From: Micavibrio sp. UBA7657
Lineage (GTDB): Bacteria; Pseudomonadota; Alphaproteobacteria; Micavibrionales; Micavibrionaceae
DNA length: 64,000 bases
NCBI GenBank assembly: GCA_002483465.1
Contig: DLHX01000010.1
Coordinates: forward strand, 1 to 64,000
Reading direction: 5' to 3'
Shown: positions 16,390 through 29,460 of the stretch, piece by piece
Layout: every line of letters starts with the position of its first letter
How positions within the stretch are numbered: position 1 is the first letter of the stretch
Notes under the pieces: model-generated
Database searches by the model: none
What the model saw: the letters and a program-made list of their open reading frames with translations, nothing else
Told to the model about the DNA's origin: nothing
Program-made: the position numbers and the translations under genes

Positions 16390-17298
16390 ATGACAATTCT
16401 CAAGACATTGACGGTTTATCTCGGCTCTTCAGGACGCGCGCGGCCTGTATTCCAGGACTCGGCGGCGGACCTTGGGCGCATTATCGGCGAAAGCGGATAC
16501 CATCTTGTCTATGGCGGCATGGATGCCGGGCTGATGGGCCAGATCGCCAGCGGCGCGCAGCAGGCGGGCGGCAAGGTCACGGGTATTGTGCCGCGCAAGC
16601 TGCAGGACAGCGAACGTATTTTAAAAGATCTGACCGAAACCGTCCTGGTCGAGGATTTGTGGCAGCGCAAAAAGAAAATGTTCGAACTGGCTGACGCGAT
16701 TGTCAGCCTGCCCGGCGGGTTCGGCACGCTGGATGAAACGCTGGAAGTTTTATATTGGGGTAAATTAAAGCTGCACACGATGCCGCTGGTGCTGGTGAAT
16801 ATCGAGAATTACTGGGCGCCGTTGATTGCTTTCCTGCGCACGCTCCGCGATTTCGACCAGAGATTTTTGATCGTCGTGGATTCGATCGAGGGTGTCATTC
16901 CCGCCCTGAAAGCCTGGGACGCGCCGTCGATTGAAAAGCAGGACGGGCACTTCCCGCATTTCGAAGACGAGATCATGCGCAAGACCGGCGAGCCGATCAT
17001 TATCGATACGCCGAGCGTCGAGAATGCCTATTATGTGGCCTGCGCGCTCGGCCTCAAGCAACTCGGCAAGCACACGAGGCCAATCGGGTTTCTAAACAAG
17101 GACGGACAGTTTGACGCGTTACTGAACTGGTTCGAGCGCGCGGCACTGGAACATTTCATCACGGATAAGTGCCTGAAGCTTTTCGACGCCGCGCCGGATG
17201 AAAAAACGCTGCAGGACCTGCTGAAAAACCAGCACGCCGTCTCCATCGACCTGCACAAGGAAAAGTGGGGCGAGCGGCGCGAAAAAGCCCGCCCGTAA
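16390..17298 (+). CDS. LOG-family nucleotide 5'-monophosphate hydrolase
   Basis: Members of the LOG (lysine decarboxylase-like) family hydrolyse the N-glycosidic bond of nucleoside monophosphates, for example cytokinin ribotides or AMP, releasing the base. The Rossmann fold starts LTVYLGSSGRARP, and the nucleotide-binding pair is YGGMDAGLMG and LPGGFGTLDETLEVL (from residue 107). The LOG core ends near residue 190. The remaining ~110 residues form a C-terminal extension I do not recognise, longer than in plant-type LOG proteins (about 200 aa). It lies 87 bases downstream of pabC, across a palindromic repeat. Confidence 0.85.
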   Translation: MTILKTLTVYLGSSGRARPVFQDSAADLGRIIGESGYHLVYGGMDAGLMGQIASGAQQAGGKVTGIVPRKLQDSERILKDLTETVLVEDLWQRKKKMFELADAIVSLPGGFGTLDETLEVLYWGKLKLHTMPLVLVNIENYWAPLIAFLRTLRDFDQRFLIVVDSIEGVIPALKAWDAPSIEKQDGHFPHFEDEIMRKTGEPIIIDTPSVENAYYVACALGLKQLGKHTRPIGFLNKDGQFDALLNWFERAALEHFITDKCLKLFDAAPDEKTLQDLLKNQHAVSIDLHKEKWGERREKARP

Positions 17299-17305
17299 AT
17301 TCAAA

Positions 17306-17752
17306 TCAGAATACGATATGACCGGTGATGGCCTGGATTTTCGCCTTAGTCATGGCGATGCGGCGGTTGGCGCGCGCTTTTGAGACTTCATCGTCCGCGC
17401 GGCCAAGGTCTTCCTGATAGTTACGGAGTTCCTGTTCGAGCTCGGCCTGCACAAAACCGCTGACTTCATAAGCGTCTTCCGCCAGCACCGTGCAATTCTT
17501 GCCCGTGATGTCGGCAAAACCGCCAGTGATGAAAATTCTCCACGGCTCGCCGCCCTTCTCACGGTAGAGACGCACAACGCCGGGCTTCAACGCAACAACC
17601 AGAGATGTATGATCGGGGCCAATGCCAAGCTCGCCGTCTTCACCGGGAATGACAGCGTGCCAGACAGGTTCGGATACGAGTTTCTCTTCGGGGGAAACCA
17701 GTTCGAACTTGATGGCCTGCGCCGTCGTTTCTGTTGCCTGTGCCTGCGCCAT
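17306..17752 (-). CDS. atpC: F1 ATP synthase epsilon subunit
   Basis: Part of the rotor stalk of F1; it couples to the c-ring and can inhibit ATP hydrolysis. The N-terminal beta-sandwich shows FELVSPEEKLVSEPVWHAV and GEDGELGIGPDHTSLV, and a short helical C-terminus follows. At 148 aa it is slightly longer than usual. It is the last gene of atpHAG-orf-DC and starts 2 bases after atpD ends, so it is translationally linked to the beta subunit. Confidence 0.93.
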   Translation of the reverse strand: MAQAQATETTAQAIKFELVSPEEKLVSEPVWHAVIPGEDGELGIGPDHTSLVVALKPGVVRLYREKGGEPWRIFITGGFADITGKNCTVLAEDAYEVSGFVQAELEQELRNYQEDLGRADDEVSKARANRRIAMTKAKIQAITGHIVF

Positions 17753-17754
17753 TA

Positions 17755-19411
<1,657 letters not shown>

Positions 19412-19428
19412 CTCAGCTACTCCTCTCG

Positions 19429-20391
19429 TTAAAGCGCTTCCGCGCCCGAAATAATTTCGATCAGTTCTTTCGTAATGTAAGCCTGGCGCGCACGGTTGTA
19501 TTTCAGCGTCAGCTTGTTGATCATGTCGCCCGCGTTACGCGTTGCAGAATCCATCGCCGTCATACGCGCGGCCTGCTCGCCCGCAGCGGAGTCGAGGAGC
19601 GCACGGAAAATCTGCACGCCGATATTGCGCGGCAGCAGCGTCGCGAGAATGCGGCCCTCTTCCGGCTCGAAATCATAAGGCGAAATCGGCCCGGCCTCTT
19701 CAACAACTTCAGTTTTCTTGCGGCGCATGCCTTGTCTCGCCGCTTCGGCCTTCGCCATTTTATCTTTTTCTTTCTGAACATCCTCTTCATCAGGAAGCTT
19801 GAAAGGAATGAGCTGCTGGCGCGCGGGTTTCTGCGTCAGGATCGATTTGAATTCGTTATACACCAGCGTGCAGACATCGAACTCGCCTGCGTTGAATTTG
19901 TCGAGCACGAGTTCGGTGACTTTATTGACATCGGCGAACTCGACGCGGCTTTTGCCGGTGATGCCGGTGAAGCTTTCCCAGATGCGGCTCTTGAATTCGC
20001 GGGTCAGCAGGTCGCGCGCCTTGCGTCCGGCGCAGATAATGAAAACATCCTTCTTCGCGGCGACCAAGTCACGGATCATGCGGCGCGCCTCTTTGATCAC
20101 GTTGGCATTAAAGCCGCCCGCAAGACCGCGGTCCGCCGAAACGACGACAACCAGGTGACGCTGGTCAGAACCTGTTCCGGCCAGGAGTTTCGAGCTGCCC
20201 GGACCGATATTCACGTTCTTCGCGACCCGGCCCAGCATTTCCGCCATCGCGATGGCATAGGGCTGGCTGGCTTCAGCCTGCAGCTGCGCCTTCTTAAGCT
20301 TCGACGCCGCCACCATTTTCATGGCGGAGGTGATTTTCTTCGTCGATTTGACCGATTTGATACGGTCGCGATAGTCGCGTAAGGAAGGCAT
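19429..20391 (-). CDS. atpG: F1 ATP synthase gamma subunit
   Basis: The central rotor shaft of F1. The N-terminal coiled coil is [20 protein letters not shown], and the conserved C-terminal helix includes [20 protein letters not shown]. At 320 aa it is about 25-30 residues longer than usual. The extra length is a charged insert around residues 205-230 ([20 protein letters not shown] and following), in the globular domain. It follows atpA by 6 bases. Confidence 0.95.
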   Translation of the reverse strand: MPSLRDYRDRIKSVKSTKKITSAMKMVAASKLKKAQLQAEASQPYAIAMAEMLGRVAKNVNIGPGSSKLLAGTGSDQRHLVVVVSADRGLAGGFNANVIKEARRMIRDLVAAKKDVFIICAGRKARDLLTREFKSRIWESFTGITGKSRVEFADVNKVTELVLDKFNAGEFDVCTLVYNEFKSILTQKPARQQLIPFKLPDEEDVQKEKDKMAKAEAARQGMRRKKTEVVEEAGPISPYDFEPEEGRILATLLPRNIGVQIFRALLDSAAGEQAARMTAMDSATRNAGDMINKLTLKYNRARQAYITKELIEIISGAEAL

Positions 20392-20397
20392 CGTTCG

Positions 20398-21948
<1,551 letters not shown>

Positions 21949-21952
21949 GATC

Positions 21953-22540
21953 TTAACCTACCTCTTTTACAGTTTGAACGTTTTGATTGGATTGGCGGCT
22001 CATCGCTGCCTTAAGTCTTTCGAGTTTGCGGGCGACCGAATCGTCGATCATCTTCGATCCGATGGTAACGATCATGCCGCCGAGAATGGACGGCTCGACC
22101 TTCGCCTTAAGGGCGACGTCACGGCCAAGGCCCTTGGCGATAGCGCGTTGCAGCGCCTCGAATTGGGATGCGCTCATGTCCTGCGCGGTCTGAACCTCGA
22201 CGGCGACTTCGCCGCGGCGGCGGGATAACTCGGTGCGGAAAGCTTCGGTGATGCCCTGGACGGCACCAAGGCGGCGGTTCTTCACAAGAACGCCCAGAAA
22301 ATTACGGGTCAGGCCGTCGAATTTCGCCTTGTCGGCGATGGCCATGATGGCTTTGGCCTGCTGGTCGCGGCTTAAAGACGGGGAAGAGATAACGGTGGTG
22401 AGGTCAGCGGACGCGGCGATCATGGCGCCCAGTTCGTTCAGATCACGCTCAACTTGCTGAATTCTATTGGATTCCTGAGCCAGCTCGATCAAAGCGAGGG
22501 CGTAGCGCGAAGTTACGGCGTGAGAGGCTTTGGCAGACAC
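21953..22540 (-). CDS. atpH: F1 ATP synthase delta subunit
   Basis: The peripheral-stalk subunit that ties F1 to the b subunits. It is 195 aa. The N-terminal helical domain ([16 protein letters not shown]) and the C-terminal signature [26 protein letters not shown] identify it. It is the first gene of the operon, so the operon promoter should lie in 22541-22643. Confidence 0.93.
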   Translation of the reverse strand: MSAKASHAVTSRYALALIELAQESNRIQQVERDLNELGAMIAASADLTTVISSPSLSRDQQAKAIMAIADKAKFDGLTRNFLGVLVKNRRLGAVQGITEAFRTELSRRRGEVAVEVQTAQDMSASQFEALQRAIAKGLGRDVALKAKVEPSILGGMIVTIGSKMIDDSVARKLERLKAAMSRQSNQNVQTVKEVG

Positions 22541-22643
22541 GTCCCTGTGATTCCCTGTTTATTTAACGATTCTCAAGTTTCGCGAGGGATTTAGCACACG
22601 AAAAACGCCCTGACAAGTGCTTAAAATAAGGCTTTCCGGGCTG

Positions 22644-23438
22644 TCAGTGTATGAAAATTTCAGGTTGCAGAAACGCGTATTTTTCGGGGTACAGGAAAAA
22701 GGCCAGAATCCGGAACGCAACCAGATGGAAAACATAGATTTCCAGCGTCCAGCGCCCCAAAATCTGGAGCGGCAGGGCAATCGCAGAAGAGACAGACCAA
22801 CGCTCAGGCACAAATCCGAGCAGAACGACGAATAAGCCCGCCATCCCGGTAGCAAGCCCGAGATTATGGTCGCCATCCATGGCCGGCAGGGTCAAACCCT
22901 GGAACAGGAAACTGGCGGCAACCATAGCGCCCAGCAACAGAGCCTGCGCGCCTGCCCGGTCATGGCCGGGTTCGCGGCGGCGGTGAACGCCGTAAAGGGC
23001 CCAGAGCAGACCCATCGTCCCGTATTCCAGGACATATGACGTCGGGATTGAAAGCAGCACAAGCGCGGCAAAGATAGCGATAAAAGCCATACGGCCTGAA
23101 AAAGCGATCTTTTCCAGATATGGCATGGCCACACGTGTTGCGGCCAGCATGAACAGGATATTGAACGGCATGACGTAGCCGTTAAAGGCAATTGCCGCAG
23201 CACTGGCGATCAAGCCGCCGATCAGCCAGCTTTGCGGCACAGGCCGCGCGCCCGCATAACCGACCAAGTAAAACCACACAGGGGCCGAAAGTCGCCCGAT
23301 GACGCGCAGCCATAGCTCTTCAGGGAAAAAGAAATACCCTACATGGTCGGCGATCATGGTCAGGACGGCAAAAGCCTTCAGGACATCATGCGCCGTGAGC
23401 GCGTCGCCATAACTCTTGAGGATTTCCGGTTTTTTCAT
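22644..23438 (-). CDS. TraX-family integral membrane protein, 264 aa
   Basis: TraX proteins are membrane acetyltransferases first known from F-pilin acetylation; chromosomal homologs have uncharacterised roles. The start shows the family pattern LKAFAVLTMIADHVGYFFFP, with the catalytic-type DH pair (IADH), followed by about eight hydrophobic helices. Near the C-terminus is GRWTLEIYVFHLVAFRILAF. The open frame continues a further 500 codons upstream, but that part is antisense to the next gene. I set the start at ATG 23438, after a GGAAAGCAGG stretch. It is divergent from the spermidine-synthase-like gene with 78 bases between. Confidence 0.8.
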   Translation of the reverse strand: MKKPEILKSYGDALTAHDVLKAFAVLTMIADHVGYFFFPEELWLRVIGRLSAPVWFYLVGYAGARPVPQSWLIGGLIASAAAIAFNGYVMPFNILFMLAATRVAMPYLEKIAFSGRMAFIAIFAALVLLSIPTSYVLEYGTMGLLWALYGVHRRREPGHDRAGAQALLLGAMVAASFLFQGLTLPAMDGDHNLGLATGMAGLFVVLLGFVPERWSVSSAIALPLQILGRWTLEIYVFHLVAFRILAFFLYPEKYAFLQPEIFIH

Positions 23439-23516
23439 GCCTGCTTTCCAGGACTTGGTATTATAATTAGGAAGAAGTTCTTTAACGCCAACCGATAATA
23501 CAGGCTCCGCCCCCGC

Positions 23517-24956
23517 ATGGACAGTCTCAAACGCACGTTGCTGCTTTTCGCCGTCATCATCATCGAAGGATATGTCGTCCTGGCGACTGAACTTCTGGCC
23601 ATCCGTGAAACCATCGCCTATGTCGGCAGCGGAACCGATACGGTATCGATCATCATCGCCGCCGTACTGATGCCGCTTGCGTTCGGTTACTACAAGGGCG
23701 GGTTGTTCAAACCGTTTTACTGGCGCGGGAAACTGATCGGCATCCGCGAAAAACTGATCCTCAACATCATGATCTCGATGGCCATCCTGATCCTCGGCCT
23801 GTCCTATATCTGCATGAACGTGTTCTTCTACACGCTGCTCGGCATGGGGCTTAATCACCGCCTGTTCCTCACGGCGATCTATGCGGCTGTGTTCCTGGTG
23901 ACGCCAGTTTACCTGCTCGGCCAGACCATTCCACTCATCAGCAATTACTTCTCCAAGGAAAAACTCTCGCGCATCACGGGCCGCATGCTGTTTTTCTCGA
24001 CCATGGGATCGTTCATGGGCGCGGTCTTCTCGACGCTCGTGCTGATGAGCACCGTCGGCGTTCATAACACTGTTTCCTTCAACATCATCCTGCTCGCCGT
24101 TCTCGTCATCCTGCTGTCGAAGAAAAAACTTTCCGAGCGGGTCGTTTACGCGTTCGGCATGGCGGTGGTCGGCATCATCCTGAACTCTGGTTACGTCATG
24201 GCCGCCTTCCACGTCGTCGACAACAATAAATACAACATGGTCATGGTCTTCCCCGACCCCAGCGAGAACGGCGATATTCACATGTCGCTGAACCATATGG
24301 GATCGTCGATGTACAACCCGGAGACGGGTTCCAAGCACATGTATATCGAGTTCGTCGAGCAACAGACGATCGAGCCGATCCTGGAAACCATCGAGACCCA
24401 CGATATCCTCGTCATCGGCGCGGGAGCGTTCACGTTCGGATTGCAGGACACGAAGAACAATTATGATTTCGTCGATATCGACGGCAGCCTGAAAGACATC
24501 GCCGAGCAGCAGGTCCTGAAACAGAAGCTGACGGAGAATAAAAAGTTCATTCCCATGGAGGCGCGCGCCTACCTGATGAGCACGCAGAAAAAATACGATG
24601 TCATATTCCTCGATGCCTATCTCGGCGGCATCACGCTGCCCGAGCATCTCGTGACCGCCAATTTCTACAGGCAGGTCAAGGACCACCTGAAGGATCACGG
24701 CATCGTCGCGATGAACTTCATCGCCTCGCCGAGCTTCACCACGCCGTTCAGCCGCAACCTCGACAACACCGTGCGCAGGGTATTCCCGCACATATCGCGT
24801 CACGTGATCATGGAGAATTACAATCTCTGGAAAGACAAGCCGGAGGACAACCAGAACATCATCTATATGTACAAACGGCACACGGATGAAAGTACGAAGG
24901 AAATCTATACCGATAACAAGAACCGTATTTTCTACGATAAGCCTCAAAAGTATTAA
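23517..24956 (+). CDS. membrane protein fused to a spermidine-synthase-like domain
   Basis: Residues 1-230 contain about seven hydrophobic helices, for example LLLFAVIIIEGYVVLATEL, VSIIIAAVLMPLAFGYY and VVYAFGMAVVGIILNSGYV. Residues about 240-460 form a polyamine aminopropyltransferase-like Rossmann domain with ILVIGAGAFTFG, the acidic motif YDFVDIDGSLKDIAE, and DVIFLDAYLGG. Soluble SpeE has an active-site DxG[GDE] pattern that is only partly kept here, so a substrate other than putrescine is possible. Related membrane-bound forms are widespread and poorly understood. It is followed after 5 bases by the hydroxylase gene, so the two are probably co-transcribed. Confidence 0.8.
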   Translation: MDSLKRTLLLFAVIIIEGYVVLATELLAIRETIAYVGSGTDTVSIIIAAVLMPLAFGYYKGGLFKPFYWRGKLIGIREKLILNIMISMAILILGLSYICMNVFFYTLLGMGLNHRLFLTAIYAAVFLVTPVYLLGQTIPLISNYFSKEKLSRITGRMLFFSTMGSFMGAVFSTLVLMSTVGVHNTVSFNIILLAVLVILLSKKKLSERVVYAFGMAVVGIILNSGYVMAAFHVVDNNKYNMVMVFPDPSENGDIHMSLNHMGSSMYNPETGSKHMYIEFVEQQTIEPILETIETHDILVIGAGAFTFGLQDTKNNYDFVDIDGSLKDIAEQQVLKQKLTENKKFIPMEARAYLMSTQKKYDVIFLDAYLGGITLPEHLVTANFYRQVKDHLKDHGIVAMNFIASPSFTTPFSRNLDNTVRRVFPHISRHVIMENYNLWKDKPEDNQNIIYMYKRHTDESTKEIYTDNKNRIFYDKPQKY

Positions 24957-24961
24957 AAATT

Positions 24962-25837
24962 ATGAGCGACGAACTCTATGTCTGGATGGCTTATTTTCAG
25001 GACGCCTTTACGGCGTACCTTGTCGATGCCGAAGATTTTGCGGTGGGGCTCATCGTCGCGGGCACCATATGCCTGTTTCTTGAACGCATTCGCCCCGCCG
25101 AAAAAAATACAAAATATTTCGGCCGGGATTTCAGGAAGGAATTCGGCCTCGCGGTACTGAACGCGCTGTTCTTTCTGCCCCTTCTTACGTTCCTGATTTC
25201 AATTTCCATCATCGAGCTGTTGAAAAATTATGTTCCGTACCAGATGTTCGATGAAACATTGAGGCATCTGCCATTGGCGCTGCAAATCCTGCTGGGCCTT
25301 CTGCTTGTGGATTTCAGCACCTATTGGCGTCACCGCTTCACGCACAATTATATGTGGCAGTACCATTCCTTCCATCACAGCGCGGAAGAGATTACGTGGA
25401 TCACCAGCCTCCGCCTGCACCCGGTGGATTACGCCGTCGCCATGCTTGTCGATGCAACGTTTCTTTATTTTCTTGGCTTCGGTGGCCAGGGAATTGCCGC
25501 AGCCCTGGTGATTGCGCAGGTTTACAATTATTTCACGCACCTGAACCTGAATGTGCAGTTCAGGAAACCACTTTGCTACGTTCTCGCCTCGCCGCATTAT
25601 CACCGCTGGCATCATGCGACAGACAAATCCGCTTATGATAAAAATTTCTGCGGGATATTTTCATTTCTGGATGTGATCTTCGGCACATATCATCACCCCG
25701 ACGAATTGCCGAAAGGTTACGGTCTTTCACCGCGCGACCAGAAAGAAGTGCCCGCCGGTTTGTTCGCACATCTTTTCCAGCCGGTCAAAAAAGACGTGCT
25801 GAAATTGTTCAGCAAAAAATCCCAGAAGAAATCTTAA
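24962..25837 (+). CDS. membrane sterol desaturase / fatty acid hydroxylase family protein
   Basis: A di-iron membrane oxygenase of the sterol desaturase/fatty acid hydroxylase superfamily. The three histidine clusters that hold the iron are HRFTH (124-128), HSFHH (135-139) and HYHRWHH (212-218), followed by FLDVIFGTYHHP. Several hydrophobic segments (LAVLNALFFLPLLTFLIS, LALQILLGLLLVDF) anchor it. The substrate cannot be read from sequence; lipids, carotenoids and hopanoids are all modified by relatives. It overlaps the convergent priA gene by 4 bases. Confidence 0.88.
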   Translation: MSDELYVWMAYFQDAFTAYLVDAEDFAVGLIVAGTICLFLERIRPAEKNTKYFGRDFRKEFGLAVLNALFFLPLLTFLISISIIELLKNYVPYQMFDETLRHLPLALQILLGLLLVDFSTYWRHRFTHNYMWQYHSFHHSAEEITWITSLRLHPVDYAVAMLVDATFLYFLGFGGQGIAAALVIAQVYNYFTHLNLNVQFRKPLCYVLASPHYHRWHHATDKSAYDKNFCGIFSFLDVIFGTYHHPDELPKGYGLSPRDQKEVPAGLFAHLFQPVKKDVLKLFSKKSQKKS

Positions 25838-28056
25838 AAGAAATTCTGCGGATCGATATCGATCTGCACGCGTACGTTCGACGGCAGTTTTATTTTATCC
25901 AGCCATGCGCCGATCTGCTTCTGGATATTCACATCCTTGTCGGCGCGCACTAGTAAACGGAAGCGGTATTTGCCACGCAAACGCGCAAACGGCGCGGGCG
26001 CCGGGCCGAGTGTTTGAATCCCTTGATCCTGCGGCGCCGTGCGGCCAAGTTCCTTCGCGATGTGCAGCGCTTCGGCTTCATCGCGGCCTGAAACGATGAT
26101 GCCCGCAAGGCGGCTGTAGGGTGGCATGTCGGCGAGCTTGCGCTCATGCGCCTCAACCTCAAGGAACTTATCGCGCGCTTCGTACGCCAGCGCCCGCATA
26201 ATGCCGTGCTCCGGCATGAAGGTCTGGAGATAGACCGTACCCTTTTTCTCCTCGCGCCCCGCGCGGCCCGCAACCTGGTGCAGCAGTTGATAAGTGCGCT
26301 CGGCAGCACGAAGCTCGCCGCCGTTCAGCCCGAGATCAGCATCAATCACACCAACGAGAGTCAAATTCGGGAAATGGTGCCCCTTGGCGATGATCTGCGT
26401 GCCGACGATGATATCGACTTTCCGGTCACGAATATCCTGCAGCATTTCGCGAAGCTTATCATTGCTCTCCGCTGTATCGCTGGCCAGCAGCATCGTGCGC
26501 GCATCGGGGAAATACGCCTTCACTTCTTCGATGATGCGCTCGACACCCGGACCGCACGCCGCGAAAGAATGTTCGTCGTTGCATTCCGGACAGGTTTTCG
26601 GCGGCTTCATGTTATAGCCGCAATGGTGGCATTGCAGCAGGCTGCCCTTCTTGTGCTCGACCAGCCACGCCGTGCAGCGCGGGCAGTTCAACCGATGCCC
26701 GCATGTGCGGCAGAGCGTCAGCGGTGCATAACCCCGGCGATTCAGGAACAGCAAAACCTGCTCGCCGTTCTGCACCGTCTCGGCGATGGCGTTTTTTAAT
26801 GTCGGCGAAATGAAATGCTGGCGCTCAGGCTTGTCCTCGCGAAGGTCGATCAGGTGAATATCGGGCAACCTCGCACCACCGAAACGGTCCGGCAGATGCA
26901 GATGATCGTACCGCCCGCTCCAAGCATTATGCACCGTCTCCAGCGACGGCGTCGCCGAAACGAGGATGACCGGGATTTTCCCGAGATGTGCACGCACCAC
27001 GGCCATATCACGGGCATTATAAATGATGCCCTCCTCCTGCTTGAAGGCGGGATCATGCTCTTCATCGATGATAATCAGGCCGAGATCGTTATAGGGAAGG
27101 AACAAAGCCGAACGCGCGCCGACGATCACGCGCGTGTGACCTTCCGCCACGCCGCGCCACGTCGCCTTGCGCTGACCGGGAGGCAACGCCGAGTGCCACA
27201 GCGCGGGCGCGCACCCGAAACGCGACTTGAAACGGTCAAGAAACGCATTCGAGAGCGCAATCTCCGGCAGAAGAATAAGAACCTGCTTGTCACGCCGCAG
27301 CGCCTCGGCCACGGCTTCGAAATAAACCTCGGTTTTTCCAGCGCCTGTAACGCCATCCAGCAGCGACGCATTATAACCGCCCTGCTCCACCGCAGTTTTC
27401 AAACGGTCGGCAACGGCCCGCTGGTCTTCGGAAAGAATTGCGCTCTTGCGATCCGGATCGGGCGCGCGGCACGGCGCGGCGGAAAAAATCTCCACAGCTT
27501 CGAGCAATCCTTTTTTCGCCATGGTTTTCACGACCGACGCCGAGCACTCCGCCATGTCGGCAATCTCGGCGGCTCGTTTTGCATGCCCGTCCTTCAGCAC
27601 ATCGAAAATTTTCCGGTGCGCGGGCGAAAGTTTTTCTGGTACATGGGGAATAACTTTATACGCCGTCACTGCCTTCGGTTTTTCCAGCGCACCCGGAACG
27701 CTGAGCGCCATTTTCAAAACTGAACCTTTCGGGTTCATTGTATAGGACGCAACCCAGTCGATGAATTTGCGCTGCGCCTCCGGCATCGGCGGCAAACCAT
27801 AAGAGGAAATCACGGCCTTGAGTTTTTCCGGCGCGACCGTCCCTTCCGCTTCGCCCCAGACCACGCCGGGGATTTCCCGCTTACCCAGCGGCACACAGAC
27901 ATAATCGCCGTCCTGCGCCTCCAGCCCCGGCGGCAGGATGTAATCATAGGCCTTGTCGACCGGGTATGGGACCAGCACGCGCCGCGCCGCCCCCGTCTCC
28001 ACGGAAGAAGACGGCAGGCCAAGGTCCAACGTCGCGGATTCCGCTTTGTTTGACAT
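25834..28056 (-). CDS. priA: primosomal protein N' (replication restart helicase)
   Basis: PriA recognises stalled or collapsed forks and reloads the replisome. Visible features are Walker A GVTGAGKTEVYFE, the DEEH box in LIIIDEEHDPAFKQ, and a zinc-binding cysteine cluster (CRTCGHRLNCPRC, CHHCGYNMKPPKTCPEC) inserted between the helicase lobes. It is 740 aa with the usual N-terminal DNA-binding domain (RRVLVPYPVDKAYDYILP). A good promoter (28071-28100) lies directly upstream. Confidence 0.95.
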   Translation of the reverse strand: MSNKAESATLDLGLPSSSVETGAARRVLVPYPVDKAYDYILPPGLEAQDGDYVCVPLGKREIPGVVWGEAEGTVAPEKLKAVISSYGLPPMPEAQRKFIDWVASYTMNPKGSVLKMALSVPGALEKPKAVTAYKVIPHVPEKLSPAHRKIFDVLKDGHAKRAAEIADMAECSASVVKTMAKKGLLEAVEIFSAAPCRAPDPDRKSAILSEDQRAVADRLKTAVEQGGYNASLLDGVTGAGKTEVYFEAVAEALRRDKQVLILLPEIALSNAFLDRFKSRFGCAPALWHSALPPGQRKATWRGVAEGHTRVIVGARSALFLPYNDLGLIIIDEEHDPAFKQEEGIIYNARDMAVVRAHLGKIPVILVSATPSLETVHNAWSGRYDHLHLPDRFGGARLPDIHLIDLREDKPERQHFISPTLKNAIAETVQNGEQVLLFLNRRGYAPLTLCRTCGHRLNCPRCTAWLVEHKKGSLLQCHHCGYNMKPPKTCPECNDEHSFAACGPGVERIIEEVKAYFPDARTMLLASDTAESNDKLREMLQDIRDRKVDIIVGTQIIAKGHHFPNLTLVGVIDADLGLNGGELRAAERTYQLLHQVAGRAGREEKKGTVYLQTFMPEHGIMRALAYEARDKFLEVEAHERKLADMPPYSRLAGIIVSGRDEAEALHIAKELGRTAPQDQGIQTLGPAPAPFARLRGKYRFRLLVRADKDVNIQKQIGAWLDKIKLPSNVRVQIDIDPQNFF

Positions 28057-28070
28057 ATTAAAAATCCAGT

Positions 28071-28100
28071 TTTATAGTGCTTCCCTCAAGTATAAAACAA
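28071..28100 (-). promoter_or_regulatory. sigma70-type promoter for priA
   Basis: Minus-strand TTGTTT, 18-base spacer, TATAAA, about 15 bases upstream of the priA ATG, which implies a very short leader. Confidence 0.5.
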
Positions 28101-28162
28101 GGGGGGCACCCGTCGAAAAATTCAGGGACTTTATCCCGAGTTTTTCTTGGCTGTCGAAAAAC

Positions 28163-28816
28163 ATGGAATGGAATGTACTAAAAAACATTAGAAGCCTCTT
28201 GAATGTTTTCCAAAAAAGCGCGGCTCCTCAACCTATGCCGATCCCCAAGCCAGTGATCGAATACAAGCCCCTGGCTCTGATCGATGGCTTCGGCGCATTC
28301 GAAAACATCAGGAAAGTCGCACAGCACGTCATCCGGACGACAGGAATGAACCCGGACAGCCGTAAAGCGGTCGTGCATGCCTGGTATAGACTGGCCGAGG
28401 CCATCGGATGCGCCTACTGGGCAGCCGAGAGAAGCGGCAATAATAACCGCGGCGATTTTCTAAAACTTTACAGCATCATTTCAGAAATCGGCGACAGGCT
28501 GGACACAGATCTGGGTTTTGTTTTTCAGGACCTGTCAGAAGAAGACCGCGGCTTTTTAAAAGAGCACGCAAACAAGACACTTAAGAAAATAAATCAACTT
28601 CTATGCACGCTTCCCCTGGACAGGAACACCATGCGCGCTGACCTGAATAGCCGGGATAGCGCGAAAGGAGATGTACTCCTATTTAAACCTTACCAGTTCA
28701 GGGCTAAAGACAGGCCGGACCTGAGCGACGTCCGCTCCTACATCGCCATATTAACCGACCCGTCAGAATCATCGCAACAGAACGCAAACTACGACTATCT
28801 GCCGCACGGCGCTTGA
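28163..28816 (+). CDS. hypothetical protein, 217 aa
   Basis: Not recognised. The frame is open back into priA (27953), but I chose ATG 28163 (MEWNVLKNIRSLLNVFQKSA), which lies outside priA and its promoter. The protein is mostly helical and charged, with no signal peptide. Features include the core IRKVAQHVIRTTGMNPDSRK and an N-terminal proline-rich spacer (PQPMPIPKPVIEYKP). No strong ribosome site is visible. It is divergent from priA and upstream of a methyltransferase gene. Confidence 0.55.
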   Translation: MEWNVLKNIRSLLNVFQKSAAPQPMPIPKPVIEYKPLALIDGFGAFENIRKVAQHVIRTTGMNPDSRKAVVHAWYRLAEAIGCAYWAAERSGNNNRGDFLKLYSIISEIGDRLDTDLGFVFQDLSEEDRGFLKEHANKTLKKINQLLCTLPLDRNTMRADLNSRDSAKGDVLLFKPYQFRAKDRPDLSDVRSYIAILTDPSESSQQNANYDYLPHGA

Positions 28817-28868
28817 ATTCGCACGCCCATCCTGCAAGACTCCCGGAGAACAACAGGCGCGTGCTTTC

Positions 28869-29426
28869 ATGACGTTACCCGACATCCTGGCGATTTCTGC
28901 CATAGTCCTTATTCTCGTCTTCTTTTTTAATTTCGATTACCACGCACGCAAATTCGGGGTCAGCACATCGCACAGCTCGCGCATTGCTTGCCGTGTCATC
29001 CTTCAGGAAATCGAAAATCTTTTCCCGCGCGACGCGAAAATCATTATCACCGATCCCGGCTGCGGCTCCGGCGGCCTGGCCCGCGCCATCGCACGCCATT
29101 TTCCGAACGCGCAAGTGACCGGGCTGGAGCTCTCACCGCTTCCCTACTGGACGGGACGCGTTCGCCTCGCTTTGTCCGGCCTGCGCAACGCCCACCTGTT
29201 GAGCCAGGATTTTTTCGCTTATGATTTATCTGCCTCGGACATCGTGGTGACATTCCTGCCCGCGCCGGTGCTGGCGCGGCTGGAGCCGAAATTGAAAAAA
29301 GAAATGAAACCGGGCACAATCCTGCTCTCCAATGCCTTCCGCATGCCGGAAGGATGGACGCCCTATAAAACCCTGCCCCTTGAAAAAATTTTAAAAAGGC
29401 AGCTTTATTGCTACAGAATTACCTGA
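28869..29426 (+). CDS. class I SAM-dependent methyltransferase, membrane-anchored
   Basis: The N-terminus is one hydrophobic helix ([17 protein letters not shown]), followed by a compact methyltransferase fold. The SAM-binding motif I is [20 protein letters not shown], the acidic residue at the end of beta-2 is in [10 protein letters not shown], and the later strand is [12 protein letters not shown]. At 185 aa it is a minimal domain with no substrate-recognition extension, so the substrate is unknown. It resembles small membrane-linked methyltransferases often placed near lipid or quinone genes. Confidence 0.75.
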   Translation: MTLPDILAISAIVLILVFFFNFDYHARKFGVSTSHSSRIACRVILQEIENLFPRDAKIIITDPGCGSGGLARAIARHFPNAQVTGLELSPLPYWTGRVRLALSGLRNAHLLSQDFFAYDLSASDIVVTFLPAPVLARLEPKLKKEMKPGTILLSNAFRMPEGWTPYKTLPLEKILKRQLYCYRIT

Positions 29427-29460
29427 TACGACTTTTTCATCAAAACAAAAGGGCAGCGCC

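Noticed and set aside
23439..24947. 500-codon upstream extension of the TraX gene
   Set aside because: It is antisense to the spermidine-synthase-like gene and made of His/Asp/Arg-rich shadow sequence; only the last 264 codons look like TraX.
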